Shown here piece by piece: positions 9,374 through 17,431 of a DNA stretch of 35,135 nucleotides (within the stretch, counting starts at the first letter, position 1; each line of letters starts with the position of its first letter). The notes under the pieces were generated by a model. That model saw only the letters and a list, made by a program, of their open reading frames with translations, had not been told where the DNA came from and searched no databases. The stretch spans positions 1 to 35,135 of the forward strand of contig JAKATU010000075.1 of assembly GCA_021818585.1 (NCBI GenBank), in the 5' to 3' direction. The position numbers and the translations under genes are program-made. This DNA comes from Acidobacteriota bacterium (lineage in GTDB: Bacteria > Acidobacteriota > Terriglobia > Terriglobales > Acidobacteriaceae).

Positions 9374-9915
9374 CCCCGCAGCATATAACGATCCACAACC
9401 TCGTAGCGGGACCCACCCGGTCCCGCTACAGACTCATAAAGTAAAAACTCCCTCACCCGCGCCACTCCAAACTCCGTCCCCATATCTATCTCCCACCCCT
9501 TCCTGAAGTCCCATCGCCCGCCCCGCCCTCTGCGCCGCGCCAGCGTCACATGCGGACGATATGGCCGCTCCTCGCGCGCAAATCCGCACGCTTCGCCCGC
9601 AGCCGCCACCCTCCGCTCCAATGCCTTCAACTCCGCCGTCAGCTCCACTCCCGCCCACAACGCACCAGCCCGATCAAACGTACCGATCCCCCGCAAAGCA
9701 ACTTCCACGCAGCGCGCATCCACCCCACACAACTGCTGACGCAAGCACGTCTCCTGCGCCGCATCCACCATCCCGTAAAACTGCAGCGTCACATGCCATC
9801 CAGCCCGCTCACTCCATCGCAAATCACCGTGCCCCGCGCGCAGCGCATCCACCCGCTCCACCAGCATCGGAACCTCAACCGCATCCACCGCAATCCCGGT
9901 AAACAACCGCCTCAC
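9370..9915 (-). CDS. thpR: RNA 2',3'-cyclic phosphodiesterase (LigT/ThpR family)
   Basis: This 2H phosphoesterase has both HxT motifs, HVTL at residues 41-44 and HVTL at 122-125, in a 181-residue protein of normal length for the family. Members open 2',3'-cyclic phosphate ends of RNA and can ligate tRNA halves in vitro. The start is GTG at 9915, with GGGAGGG seven bases upstream. It lies downstream of the M61 gene but behind that gene's terminator, so it likely has its own promoter. The gene is convergent with the GH5 gene, and TAG and TAA overlap at 9370-9373. Confidence 0.92.
   Translation of the reverse strand: MRRLFTGIAVDAVEVPMLVERVDALRAGHGDLRWSERAGWHVTLQFYGMVDAAQETCLRQQLCGVDARCVEVALRGIGTFDRAGALWAGVELTAELKALERRVAAAGEACGFAREERPYRPHVTLARRRGRGGRWDFRKGWEIDMGTEFGVARVREFLLYESVAGPGGSRYEVVDRYMLRG
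9403..9429. repeat. Perfect 11-bp hairpin inside the thpR 3' end
   Basis: The arms GTAGCGGGACC (9403-9413) and GGTCCCGCTAC (9419-9429) flank a five-base loop. The hairpin lies within the last codons of the minus-strand gene, 30 bases from the convergent stop codons. It has no T-tract on either strand, so it may be a REP-like palindrome, an mRNA 3'-end protector or a factor-assisted terminator. Confidence 0.6.
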
Positions 9916-9954
9916 GCCGCAACCCTCCCGTCGTTACAGATGATTCACACAAGC

Positions 9955-9986
9955 AAAACGGCTGCCCCGCTCACGCGGGACAGCCG
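9955..9986 (-). terminator. Intrinsic terminator after the M61 peptidase gene
   Basis: Arms 9959-9970 and 9975-9986 pair over 12 bp with one G-U pair and a four-base loop. On the minus strand they are followed by TTTTGCTTG, giving a rho-independent terminator 22 bases past the stop of the peptidase gene. Confidence 0.85.
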
Positions 9987-10007
9987 AATGCATGCCTTGC
10001 CACCAGC

Positions 10008-11981
10008 CTAGAACGCGGGCAACGGACTCTTGCTCGGCGAAAGAATCTGGTCCAGGTAATCCGGAGTACCGGCCACCCGCTCCAGATGAGGAATCCGCAG
10101 CCCACCGTAATACGGCACAGCCACGGTCTTGTACATCTTCCCGCGCCGGAACTGTATCTCAATCGGTTGCTTATCTTGCTCAGCCTGCAAAATAGCCTCC
10201 CGCAAAACCTTCGCGGTATACGCCTCGCCATTCACTGAGACAATCTGCGTATCCGGAACCATCCCCGCCTTGAAAGCCGGACTGTCCCACCACACATTGC
10301 TGATCATTCCCGGACCGCCGTGCCCGCGATACTGGCCAACGGAAATCCCCAGCGACGTCGAAAAGTCGGCGAACCCCATCTTCGCAAACTCATCCTGCTC
10401 CCACTTCACCGGAGTGTCGTTATACACCAGCTTGTAGCCGCCGCGCGTAATGCCGCTCATCGGCACCTTCGCATGCAGGTCATAGATCCGCGTCCGCAGG
10501 AACTTCGCCCAGTCATAAGGGGTCACCGCATTCAGATCCTTCACAATGTCGTTAAAGTCGTACTGGTCCGTAATCATGCTGCCGTTGTACACGCCCAGGA
10601 ACTTCTTGCAGAAGTCATCCAGGCTCTTCTTGTCATCGGTCAGTTGCCGAATCTTCGTATCCGTGGCCAGCCACACCAGCATTCCTTCCGTGTAATAGTC
10701 CTCCGGTCGCTGCCAGCTCACCCAGCTTACCGGCGTGCGCTGCGAAATAATCGGCTGGTTCGTCGTATCAATCAGCGGACGCCAGTCGCGTCCCTTCGCC
10801 GCTGCAAAGCCCGCGGCCACGCTCGCAAAAATATCACGCGTCTGCGCCTTGGTCCGCATTCCGGCGCGCGCCGTCAGCACGTTGCCCCAGTACTGCGTCA
10901 TGCCCTCGTAAACCCACAGCAGATCATCGCGCATTGGCACGTTAAAGTTCGGCGTCCACAAATCATCCGGCCTCCGGAACTTTCCATTCCACGAGTGCGT
11001 CGACTCATGCGCCAGCAGGTCGCGCTCCAGCACACCGGCCTTCCAGTCCGTCAGATAATTCTCACCCAGTCCGTCCTCACTCGACTGGTGATGTTCCAGC
11101 CCCACGCCGCCCACCTTGCTGCTCAGCAGCAGAAGAAAGTCATAGTGCTTGTAGTGGTGCGACCCATAAAGCTTGTCCTCCTGCACCGCAAGATTTCTAT
11201 GCAGTTGCAGCTCTTCCGGAGTCATCTTCAGGTCCGCAGGCTTGTCCGCAAAAATATTCAGGTGCACAATATCGGTCTTCGTCGGCGACAGGTTGAACCG
11301 AGCGTAATAAAGCCCCGCATACAGCGGCGAATCCACCAGCGTGTTCAGCGTCGTCTGCTGGAACCGCACCGTGTTCCCTTCGTCCGAAGCCGTCTCCAGC
11401 GCCGTCGCATACTTCCATCCCTTCGGCAGAATCAGCGTCGTGTCGAACGGAATATCCCGCGTGAAATACCCCGCAGGATACATCAGCACCTCGTTCCACT
11501 CCAGGTCCATCAGCGCTTTTGACATCTCGATGCGCCCCGCACTCGGCTTAATCGGCGACAGGTAGTCAAAATCCAGCCCCACCGTCTTCGCGCCCGGCGT
11601 CAGCGGCACATGAAACGCATACATATTCACCCGGTCGCGCACCCACTGCACCCGATGCCCATCCACCGTCGTCACAATCCCGCCCAGCATCTTGATCGGC
11701 CCATCCGGCTCATGATCCCCCGGCAGCCACTGCGGATAAAGCAGAATCATCTGCTTCGATCCCGGCTCCACCGGAATCACTTCATGCGCATGCTCCACGC
11801 GATCCGTCGTGTTCGTCACATTCACCGTCAGCTGAATCGGCCCCACATAGGGCTTATCCATAGGCTGCGGAATCGACGGAGGCCAGGGAACCGGCTGTGG
11901 TTGAGGCTGAGGCTGCTTCTGCGCAAGCGCGCCAGTGGCCAGCAAAACAGAGGAAGCCAAAACAAGACAGACTGATTTCAT
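10008..11981 (-). CDS. Exported M61 family metallopeptidase with PDZ domain
   Basis: The 657-residue protein has a signal peptide ending ALA-Q near residue 21 and a Pro/Gln-rich linker. The M61 catalytic domain has the zinc motif HESTH (H325, E326, H329) and a third ligand in YEGMTQYWG (E359). A C-terminal PDZ domain (about residues 500-620) includes GMISNVWWDSPAFKAG. M61 enzymes are glycyl aminopeptidases or related peptidases; this one probably acts in the periplasm. The frame is open to 12020, but the signal peptide begins at the ATG at 11981 (a GTG precedes it directly). An AGGAG lies 13 to 16 bases upstream. It is monocistronic, being bounded by terminators on both sides. Confidence 0.92.
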   Translation of the reverse strand: MKSVCLVLASSVLLATGALAQKQPQPQPQPVPWPPSIPQPMDKPYVGPIQLTVNVTNTTDRVEHAHEVIPVEPGSKQMILLYPQWLPGDHEPDGPIKMLGGIVTTVDGHRVQWVRDRVNMYAFHVPLTPGAKTVGLDFDYLSPIKPSAGRIEMSKALMDLEWNEVLMYPAGYFTRDIPFDTTLILPKGWKYATALETASDEGNTVRFQQTTLNTLVDSPLYAGLYYARFNLSPTKTDIVHLNIFADKPADLKMTPEELQLHRNLAVQEDKLYGSHHYKHYDFLLLLSSKVGGVGLEHHQSSEDGLGENYLTDWKAGVLERDLLAHESTHSWNGKFRRPDDLWTPNFNVPMRDDLLWVYEGMTQYWGNVLTARAGMRTKAQTRDIFASVAAGFAAAKGRDWRPLIDTTNQPIISQRTPVSWVSWQRPEDYYTEGMLVWLATDTKIRQLTDDKKSLDDFCKKFLGVYNGSMITDQYDFNDIVKDLNAVTPYDWAKFLRTRIYDLHAKVPMSGITRGGYKLVYNDTPVKWEQDEFAKMGFADFSTSLGISVGQYRGHGGPGMISNVWWDSPAFKAGMVPDTQIVSVNGEAYTAKVLREAILQAEQDKQPIEIQFRRGKMYKTVAVPYYGGLRIPHLERVAGTPDYLDQILSPSKSPLPAF

Positions 11982-12059
11982 CACGGGATTATGTGTACTC
12001 CTGGTTATTAGCAAACACATATCATAGGCCGCGCGGCCATAAATATTCCATGTGCCCTC

Positions 12060-12091
12060 AAAAAAACGACGCAGAGGACAACTCCTCTGCG
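12060..12091 (-). terminator. Intrinsic terminator after icd
   Basis: A perfect 9-bp stem (12070-12078 with 12083-12091, loop of four) is followed on the minus strand by seven consecutive T residues a few bases beyond the stem. It lies 28 bases past the icd stop codon. Confidence 0.92.
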
Positions 12092-12118
12092 CCGCTCTTC
12101 ATCACGCTTTTCAGTCGA

Positions 12119-13624
12119 CTACTGTCCCTGACCCATCGAATACCCAGGCTTCCCATCAAACCGGTACAGATGCTCCGTCTTGATGAACTCAATCCCCGAG
12201 TTCGCCAGCTTCAGCAGCAGCTCCGCCACATCCTCAATCTTCCTGCCGCCAGCCTCAAACCGGCAGCGCCAGTGGTCCGTGCACAGCGTCTCCTCGCGTC
12301 CGTTCGGCCACACCTTCACGCCGCGATTCGTAATCATCTTCAGTTCAAACAGCACACCGGCTGCCGCCTGCAGGCGGATCGCAAGCTCATCCGGGCCAAT
12401 GCCGTCCCAGTCCACGAACACATCCACGCCCGCCAGCACCTTCTCTTCGCGCACCCTGCTGCGAATTTCAATCGCGATCGCACTCGACTCTTCCTCAACC
12501 TCGGCGCTCTCCGCAGGCTCGGCTACCGCAGGCAGCTTCTCAGGCCGGCTCCCGAGCCGCTCAATCACAGCTTCGGTAAACCGCCGCGTTCCCGCATGCT
12601 CGGCCGTGTGCTGCCCCGCAATGTCCCGCGTGTGGATGCCATCCTCCAGCGTGCAAAGCCAGGCATTCATCACCTTCGCCGCAACCGCGCCGCGTCCCAG
12701 GTGCCGCAGCATCTCCACGCCGGCCAGCAGCAGCCCCGAAGGGTTCGCAACATCCCCAGGCAGGTCAGGTGCCGACCCATGAATCGCCTCGAAGATCGCA
12801 CCACCCGACCCAATGTTCACCGAGCCGCCCAGCCCCACCGAGCCGGTCATCTGTGCCGCAATGTCAGAAAGAATGTCGCCGTAGAGATTCGGCAGCACCA
12901 CCACATCGTACTCCTCAGGACGATGGACAAAATTTGCCATCCCGAAGTCCACAATCTGGCTTTTAGCCTCAATCTCCGGGTACTCCTGCGCAACTTCGTC
13001 GAACACCCGGTGAAACAGTCCGTCCGTCACCTTCATAATGTTGTCTTTCACCATGCAGGTCACTTTTCGGCGTCCCTGTTTCCGCGCATACTCAAAAGCG
13101 TAGCGCGCAATCCGCTCGGACCCGCGCCTTGTAATCAGCTTCAGGCACTGCGCCACATCCTGCGTCTGCCGGTGCTCAATGCCCGCATACAGATCCTCTT
13201 CGTTCTCGCGCACGATCACCACATCCATATCAGGATGCCGCGTCTCCACCACTGGCTTGTACGTCCGGCAAGGCCGCACATTCGCATACAGTCCCAGAGT
13301 CTTTCGCATCGTCACGTTCAGTGACTTGTAACCACCTCCCTGCGGCGTCGTGATCGGAGCCTTCAGCATCACTCCCGTTCGCGCAATCGAATCCCACGCC
13401 TCCTGTGGAATCCCAGACGTATTCCCCCTCAGATAAACCTGCTCTCCCACCTCCACAAATTCGGCATCCAGATGCGCGCCGGCTGCAACAAGAATCGATA
13501 GCACAGAAGCCATAATCTCCGGCCCTATTCCATCGCCCCCTGCCACGGTAATCGGAATTGCGGGCAGCTTGTCTTTGTCGCTTGCTTGACCCGGCTTGCC
13601 GTCTTCAACAACTTGCATCCTCAT
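12119..13624 (-). CDS. icd: Isocitrate dehydrogenase, extended type, probably NAD-preferring
   Basis: The enzyme oxidises isocitrate to 2-oxoglutarate in the TCA cycle. The decarboxylating dehydrogenase core (residues 20-350) shows GGDGIGPE, the substrate block SLNVTMRKTLGLYANVRP, Tyr146 in ENEEDLYAGIE, Lys193 in KDNIMK and metal Asp250/Asp254. About 140 extra C-terminal residues match the layout of the 496-residue Thermus-type enzyme. In the cofactor loop HGSAPD (282-287) the residue is Asp, where NADP enzymes carry Lys; NAD enzymes such as mammalian IDH3 alpha have the same HGSAPD. The ATG at 13624 follows AGGAGGG at eight bases. A promoter with TTGCAA and TATATT lies under a palindrome shared with a divergent regulator gene. 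Confidence 0.93.
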   Translation of the reverse strand: MRMQVVEDGKPGQASDKDKLPAIPITVAGGDGIGPEIMASVLSILVAAGAHLDAEFVEVGEQVYLRGNTSGIPQEAWDSIARTGVMLKAPITTPQGGGYKSLNVTMRKTLGLYANVRPCRTYKPVVETRHPDMDVVIVRENEEDLYAGIEHRQTQDVAQCLKLITRRGSERIARYAFEYARKQGRRKVTCMVKDNIMKVTDGLFHRVFDEVAQEYPEIEAKSQIVDFGMANFVHRPEEYDVVVLPNLYGDILSDIAAQMTGSVGLGGSVNIGSGGAIFEAIHGSAPDLPGDVANPSGLLLAGVEMLRHLGRGAVAAKVMNAWLCTLEDGIHTRDIAGQHTAEHAGTRRFTEAVIERLGSRPEKLPAVAEPAESAEVEEESSAIAIEIRSRVREEKVLAGVDVFVDWDGIGPDELAIRLQAAAGVLFELKMITNRGVKVWPNGREETLCTDHWRCRFEAGGRKIEDVAELLLKLANSGIEFIKTEHLYRFDGKPGYSMGQGQ

Positions 13625-13670
13625 CGGTGTATCCCTCCTGGAGTTAAACTGGGTTCAACGCCCGATACTC

Positions 13671-13696
13671 AATATACGAAATATATTTCCTATATT
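13671..13696. promoter_or_regulatory. 26-bp near-perfect palindrome, candidate operator
   Basis: Centred on GAAATATATTTC (13678-13689), the symmetry extends to AATATA at the left and TATATT at the right, so 12 of 13 base pairs match. It sits in the 123-base divergent region between icd and the winged-helix regulator gene and covers the spacer and -10 of the inferred icd promoter. Autoregulation plus control of icd by the neighbour is the simplest inference. Confidence 0.6.
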
Positions 13697-13700
13697 GCAA
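13671..13700 (-). promoter_or_regulatory. Predicted sigma-70-like promoter of icd
   Basis: Read on the minus strand, TTGCAA (13695-13700) is separated by 18 bases from TATATT (13671-13676). The predicted start would give a leader of roughly 40 bases before the icd ATG. It is inferred from sequence only. Confidence 0.5.
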
Positions 13701-13747
13701 GTCGTGATTTATATTTCTTCATTTTTCCGAAAAGAGGCTAGAATCCC

Positions 13748-14131
13748 ATGTCTTCGTCCACCGCCGATTCCAATCACAAAAGTGCGCTAACGGACCAGAC
13801 CGCATCCCGACCGACATCTCCCGCTTTCGGATCCACCCAGGCAGCGCCGAACAAGGCTACCTGGACCTTCCTCACCAACCATTCACATGTCTTACTGCTC
13901 ATCGCGCGCCACCCGGAAAGTCGCATGCGCGACCTCGCCGAACAAGTCGGCATCACCGAGCGCGCCGTACAACGCATCATCGACGAACTCGAGCAAGGCG
14001 GCTACGTCACGATTTCCAAACAAGGCCGGCGCAATGTTTACACCGTTTGCGGCGAACCACACCTTCGTCATCCAGTGGAGGCGGCAAAGACGGTGGGCGA
14101 TTTAATCCACATGGTCAACGGACCCGCATAG
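13748..14131 (+). CDS. Winged helix-turn-helix (MarR-like) transcriptional regulator
   Basis: The protein of 127 residues has a disordered N-terminal 35 residues. A winged-helix domain follows (about 38-100), in which [22 protein letters not shown] forms the helix-turn-helix and [15 protein letters not shown] the wing. There is no sensor or ligand domain, so any signal is unknown. AGAGG lies ten bases before the ATG. It is transcribed divergently from icd across a 26-bp palindrome and probably binds there. It resembles single-domain MarR/ArsR-type proteins; which family it belongs to is uncertain. Confidence 0.85.
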   Translation: MSSSTADSNHKSALTDQTASRPTSPAFGSTQAAPNKATWTFLTNHSHVLLLIARHPESRMRDLAEQVGITERAVQRIIDELEQGGYVTISKQGRRNVYTVCGEPHLRHPVEAAKTVGDLIHMVNGPA

Positions 14132-14328
14132 GCAAAGGACTGAGAGATCATCTAGTCCACTCGCCTGCTACGCATTCACGAGCAACAAATCGTCTTCGAA
14201 GACAGTTAACGTCTACATGCTCAGACGAACCATCTCATCGAAAATCGACAGGAAGCGCATCGCTTACTCGACATTCTCATCCAGCCGAATCGTGCCAAGT
14301 CGCAGGCAATTGATTGAAAGAGTGATTT

Positions 14329-14405
<77 letters not shown>

Positions 14406-14475
14406 TTAATGGAAAGAACGCTGCTCCCGATAATCCAGCCCCGGAACCGGAACCAGACACGAAGCCAACTGGTTG

Positions 14476-14481
14476 AGTATA
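14476..14481 (-). promoter_or_regulatory. Possible -10 box for tRNA-Glu
   Basis: TATACT on the minus strand lies about 70 bases upstream of the tRNA 5' end and downstream of the DUF507 genes. No good -35 hexamer is seen at 16 to 18 bases, so the call is weak; cotranscription from the DUF507 genes is the alternative. Confidence 0.35.
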
Positions 14482-14529
14482 CCAAAGTTGCAAGCCCATT
14501 TTGACGGCCTGCACCGCTCGAAAAACAGC

Positions 14530-14811
14530 TTAGTGGTCGATGCCCAGCTTCTTCACTTCGTCCGTATAGTACTTCCGGTAAAGAATGTCCCACTCCTGAC
14601 TGCCTTCGAGGATGATCTTCCGCTGCGACTCAATCTTCTTCCGCGCCGCCGCGTCAATCTTCATCTCTTCCAGCAGGTCGTGCTCCATCGCCTTGCGCGC
14701 TTCCTGCCGAATCGTGTTCCGGTCCTCCAGGAACTCCACATCGTCCATATCTGCCAGCGTATCGGCCACCGTGTGGGCCAGCTTGTTCAACTTGTCCCGG
14801 CTGATTCTCAC
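14530..14811 (-). CDS. DUF507 family protein (second of a tandem pair)
   Basis: The 93-residue, highly charged and mostly helical protein starts MRISRDKLNKLAHTVADTL and has the DUF507 pattern of an N-terminal KLA(R/H) helix, a long Glu/Arg-rich middle and a short C-terminal DILYRKYYTDEVKKLG block. Its GTG start overlaps the stop of the upstream DUF507 gene in GTGA (14808-14811), so the two are translationally coupled. The function of DUF507 is unknown. The tRNA-Glu gene follows about 125 bases downstream on the same strand. Confidence 0.85.
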   Translation of the reverse strand: MRISRDKLNKLAHTVADTLADMDDVEFLEDRNTIRQEARKAMEHDLLEEMKIDAAARKKIESQRKIILEGSQEWDILYRKYYTDEVKKLGIDH

Positions 14812-15086
14812 AGTACCGCCTTGTATTTCCGGGCCAGTTCCATCTTCACCTTCTTGAACATCTCCGGGTAGCTCGCGCCCGTGCGACGCATCTCCTCCTG
14901 GTAGGCTTCCAGAATCACACGCACCTCTTCATTGATGCGGTCTTCCAGGGACAGTTCCTCCAGAATGGCCTTGTAGACCCGCTCCTCCACCATCTTCACC
15001 TTGTCGGTGCGGATCATCTTCGCTTCCAATAGGTGTTTTACAGTGCGGCGGGCCAGATAATCGACGTAATCTCGCGAGAAAATCAT
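14808..15086 (-). CDS. DUF507 family protein (first of a tandem pair)
   Basis: This protein of 92 residues is paralogous to the downstream gene. It starts MIFSRDYVDYLARRTVKHLL, has a helical Glu-rich body and ends YPEMFKKVKMELARKYKAVL. The two products have equal length and the same layout, suggesting duplication and perhaps a heterodimer. No ribosome site precedes the ATG, and a TATATT sequence ends only 14 bases upstream of it, so the message may have a very short leader. It is divergent from the gene at 15195. Confidence 0.85.
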   Translation of the reverse strand: MIFSRDYVDYLARRTVKHLLEAKMIRTDKVKMVEERVYKAILEELSLEDRINEEVRVILEAYQEEMRRTGASYPEMFKKVKMELARKYKAVL

Positions 15087-15194
15087 GTATCTTGTTCAAA
15101 ATATAGCACACAGCCGCGTCTGCCCATGTTGCGTCGCGCGCACTGGCTCCACTTGCGCACCGCACCATCGCATCTGCGACAATGGGAGAGCCAT

Positions 15195-15674
15195 ATGAAC
15201 TCCGATAGTTTGCTCAGTCTCAAAGACGACATGATTGCCTACATCGCAGGCCACGGTCTCCGCCGCATCCCTGCATTCGTCAGCGAAGATCTCCCCTGCG
15301 TCCTCTGGGAGGACGAAGAGAATCCCGACGGATGGAAAGAATTCGTCGAAACCGCAAAAGCCGCCGGAGCAGTCTTCCTCACAATGTCCGAGGCCTCCAT
15401 CAAAGCAGACGAGGTCGATCTGCTCATCGATCAAATGCATGAGTTCGATCTGCCCGATCAGGAAACCACGGACATGGACTTCGACCAGGCCCAGTCACTC
15501 AAGACGCACGCCGGCAAAATCGGCTTCCTCCAGCTCGGCTTCGCCCATCAGGGCGTCATGTTCGTCCATGAAACCACCACCGAATGGTACGACCAATACC
15601 AGTGGCTCCTCGACAGCATCGACGGTCTGAGCGACATCGTCTTCGATCAGGGAGATGACAATAGCCTCCTGTGA
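15195..15674 (+). CDS. Unknown acidic protein coupled to recJ
   Basis: The product is about 159 residues, rich in Asp and Glu, with no signal peptide or membrane segment; I do not recognise a family. The chosen ATG has GGGAG seven bases upstream; the frame is open to 15033, but the upstream part is basic and unlike the rest. Segments such as LPCVLWEDEENPDGWKEF and GKIGFLQLGFAHQGVMFV suggest a compact alpha/beta fold. The stop overlaps the recJ GTG start in GTGA (15671-15674), so it is translated with recJ and may act with it, but that is inference from position only. Confidence 0.75.
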   Translation: MNSDSLLSLKDDMIAYIAGHGLRRIPAFVSEDLPCVLWEDEENPDGWKEFVETAKAAGAVFLTMSEASIKADEVDLLIDQMHEFDLPDQETTDMDFDQAQSLKTHAGKIGFLQLGFAHQGVMFVHETTTEWYDQYQWLLDSIDGLSDIVFDQGDDNSLL

Positions 15675-17422
15675 CGACGCCCATCCTCCGGCCTCGCCGC
15701 TGGCTGCTCCCACAAATTGACTCCGCGCAGGTCGCCTCGCTCGCTCACGAAGCACGCCTGCCCCATCTCATCGCAGAACTCCTCACCACGCGCGGCGTAA
15801 CCTCCGGCACGGAGGCTGCTTCGTTTCTGGCCCCCAGCCTCGATCACCTCCTCGACCCTTACGCCATGCACGGCATGACCCCGGCCGTCGAGCGCATCGA
15901 ACGGGCCATCGCGCGCGGCGAGCCCATGCTCATCTACGGCGACTACGACGTGGACGGCACCACCGCCACCGTCCTCCTCAAAACCGCCATCGAATCCCTC
16001 GGCGGCACAGTCCGCTTCCACGTACCCCATCGCCTCCGCGAGGGCTACGGCATGCAAAGCGAAATCCTCGCCAACGCCGCCGCGGAAGGCATACGCCTCG
16101 TCATCAGTGTCGACACCGGCATCCGCGCACTGGCGGAAGCCGAAGCAGCAGCCGCGCTCGGCCTCGATCTCATCGTCACCGACCATCACCTGCCGGAAGC
16201 AGCCCAGGGCATTCCCCAGGCCCTCGCCGTCGTCAATCCCAACCAGCCCGGCTGCCCCTACCCCTGCAAATTTCTCTGCGGCGCAGGCGTCGCCTTCAAG
16301 CTCTCGCAAGCCCTTCTTGAGAAGAAAGACCCCGAGCGCGCCCGCACCAAGATTCTCCCATCCTTCCTCAAGCTCCTCGCCATCGCCACCATTGCAGACG
16401 CCGTCCCCCTCCTCGGAGAAAATCGCGCCATCGTCGCCATCGGCCTCCGGGAACTCCGCCGACCCGTAGGCCTCGGGCTCCGCGCACTCATGCAGGAGGC
16501 CAGGCTTGACACCTCCAGCCGCGCACTCACCGCAACCGACGTAGCCTTTCGCATCGCACCTCGCATCAACGCCGCGGGCCGCATGGATATCGCCTCCGAA
16601 GTCGTCGAGCTCTTCACCACCCGCGACGCAGCCCGCGCTCACGAGCTAGCCGCCCACCTCGAGCAACTCAACACCGAGCGCCGCGAAACAGAAGCCTCCA
16701 TCCTCGAGCACATTACCGCGCAACTCGCGCAACCCGAATTCGCCGACGCACGCTGCATCGTTATCGACGGTGAACGGTGGCATCGCGGCGTCATCGGCAT
16801 CATCGGTTCGCGCATCGTCGATCAAACCGGCAAACCAGCCATCATCATCACCCACGAAAATGGCGAAGCCCACGGCTCAGGCCGCTCCATAGACGGCTAC
16901 CACCTCCTCGACGCCATCGATAGCTGCGCCCACCTCTTCAGCCGCTTCGGCGGCCACGCCCACGCCGTCGGCTTCTCGCTGCCCTCAGATCGCGTCCCCG
17001 AGCTCCGCGCCCACCTCGTCGAACACGCCCGCACCCGCATCACAGACGACGATCTCGCCGGCCCGCTCACCTGCCACGCCGAGCTGCCCCTCGATCAAAT
17101 CACGCCCGATCTCTATTCCTCGCTGCGCCGTCTCGAGCCCTTCGGCATGGGCAATCCCGAACCCGTCTTCATCGCCCGCAACGTCCGCCTCGCCGGCCCC
17201 GTGCGCACCATCAAGGAAAAGCACGTCCGCCTCAACCTCGCCCAGGGCCCGCGTGGCGCCTGCTACTCCGCCCTCGGCTGGCGCTGGGCCGAACGCGTCG
17301 CCGCCCTCAACCTCCAACAGGACGAACTCATCCACATCGCCTACCGCCTCCGCCTCAATGAACACCCCGAGTACGGCGGCCTCGAACTCGAAATCGCCGA
17401 CCTCCAGAAACCCACCCCGTAA
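15671..17422 (+). CDS. recJ: Single-stranded-DNA-specific 5'-3' exonuclease RecJ
   Basis: RecJ degrades single-stranded DNA in RecFOR recombination, mismatch repair and base-excision repair. The 583-residue length is typical. The DHH phosphoesterase motifs are present: DYDVDG (91-96), ISVDTG with Asp148, and DHH at 171-173. They are followed by GAGVAFKL, RINAAGRM, the DHHA1 block HRGVIGIIGSRI, GSGRSIDGYHL and FGGHAHAVGF, then an OB-fold-like C-terminal domain. The start is GTG, overlapping the stop of the preceding acidic gene. It ends only nine bases before the stop of the convergent deacetylase gene, with no terminator hairpin between. Confidence 0.96.
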   Translation: MTTPILRPRRWLLPQIDSAQVASLAHEARLPHLIAELLTTRGVTSGTEAASFLAPSLDHLLDPYAMHGMTPAVERIERAIARGEPMLIYGDYDVDGTTATVLLKTAIESLGGTVRFHVPHRLREGYGMQSEILANAAAEGIRLVISVDTGIRALAEAEAAAALGLDLIVTDHHLPEAAQGIPQALAVVNPNQPGCPYPCKFLCGAGVAFKLSQALLEKKDPERARTKILPSFLKLLAIATIADAVPLLGENRAIVAIGLRELRRPVGLGLRALMQEARLDTSSRALTATDVAFRIAPRINAAGRMDIASEVVELFTTRDAARAHELAAHLEQLNTERRETEASILEHITAQLAQPEFADARCIVIDGERWHRGVIGIIGSRIVDQTGKPAIIITHENGEAHGSGRSIDGYHLLDAIDSCAHLFSRFGGHAHAVGFSLPSDRVPELRAHLVEHARTRITDDDLAGPLTCHAELPLDQITPDLYSSLRRLEPFGMGNPEPVFIARNVRLAGPVRTIKEKHVRLNLAQGPRGACYSALGWRWAERVAALNLQQDELIHIAYRLRLNEHPEYGGLELEIADLQKPTP

Positions 17423-17431
17423 CCAAGTCCC

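Noticed and set aside
11897..13324. Plus-strand open frame of 475 codons over icd and the start of the M61 gene
   Set aside because: It is Arg/His/Pro-rich with no domain, and lies opposite icd and the M61 signal peptide.
14132..14328. Possible small genes between the winged-helix regulator and tRNA-Glu
   Set aside because: Short frames exist but lack ribosome sites and resemble nothing. The region is taken as non-coding, and no terminator hairpin is clear.
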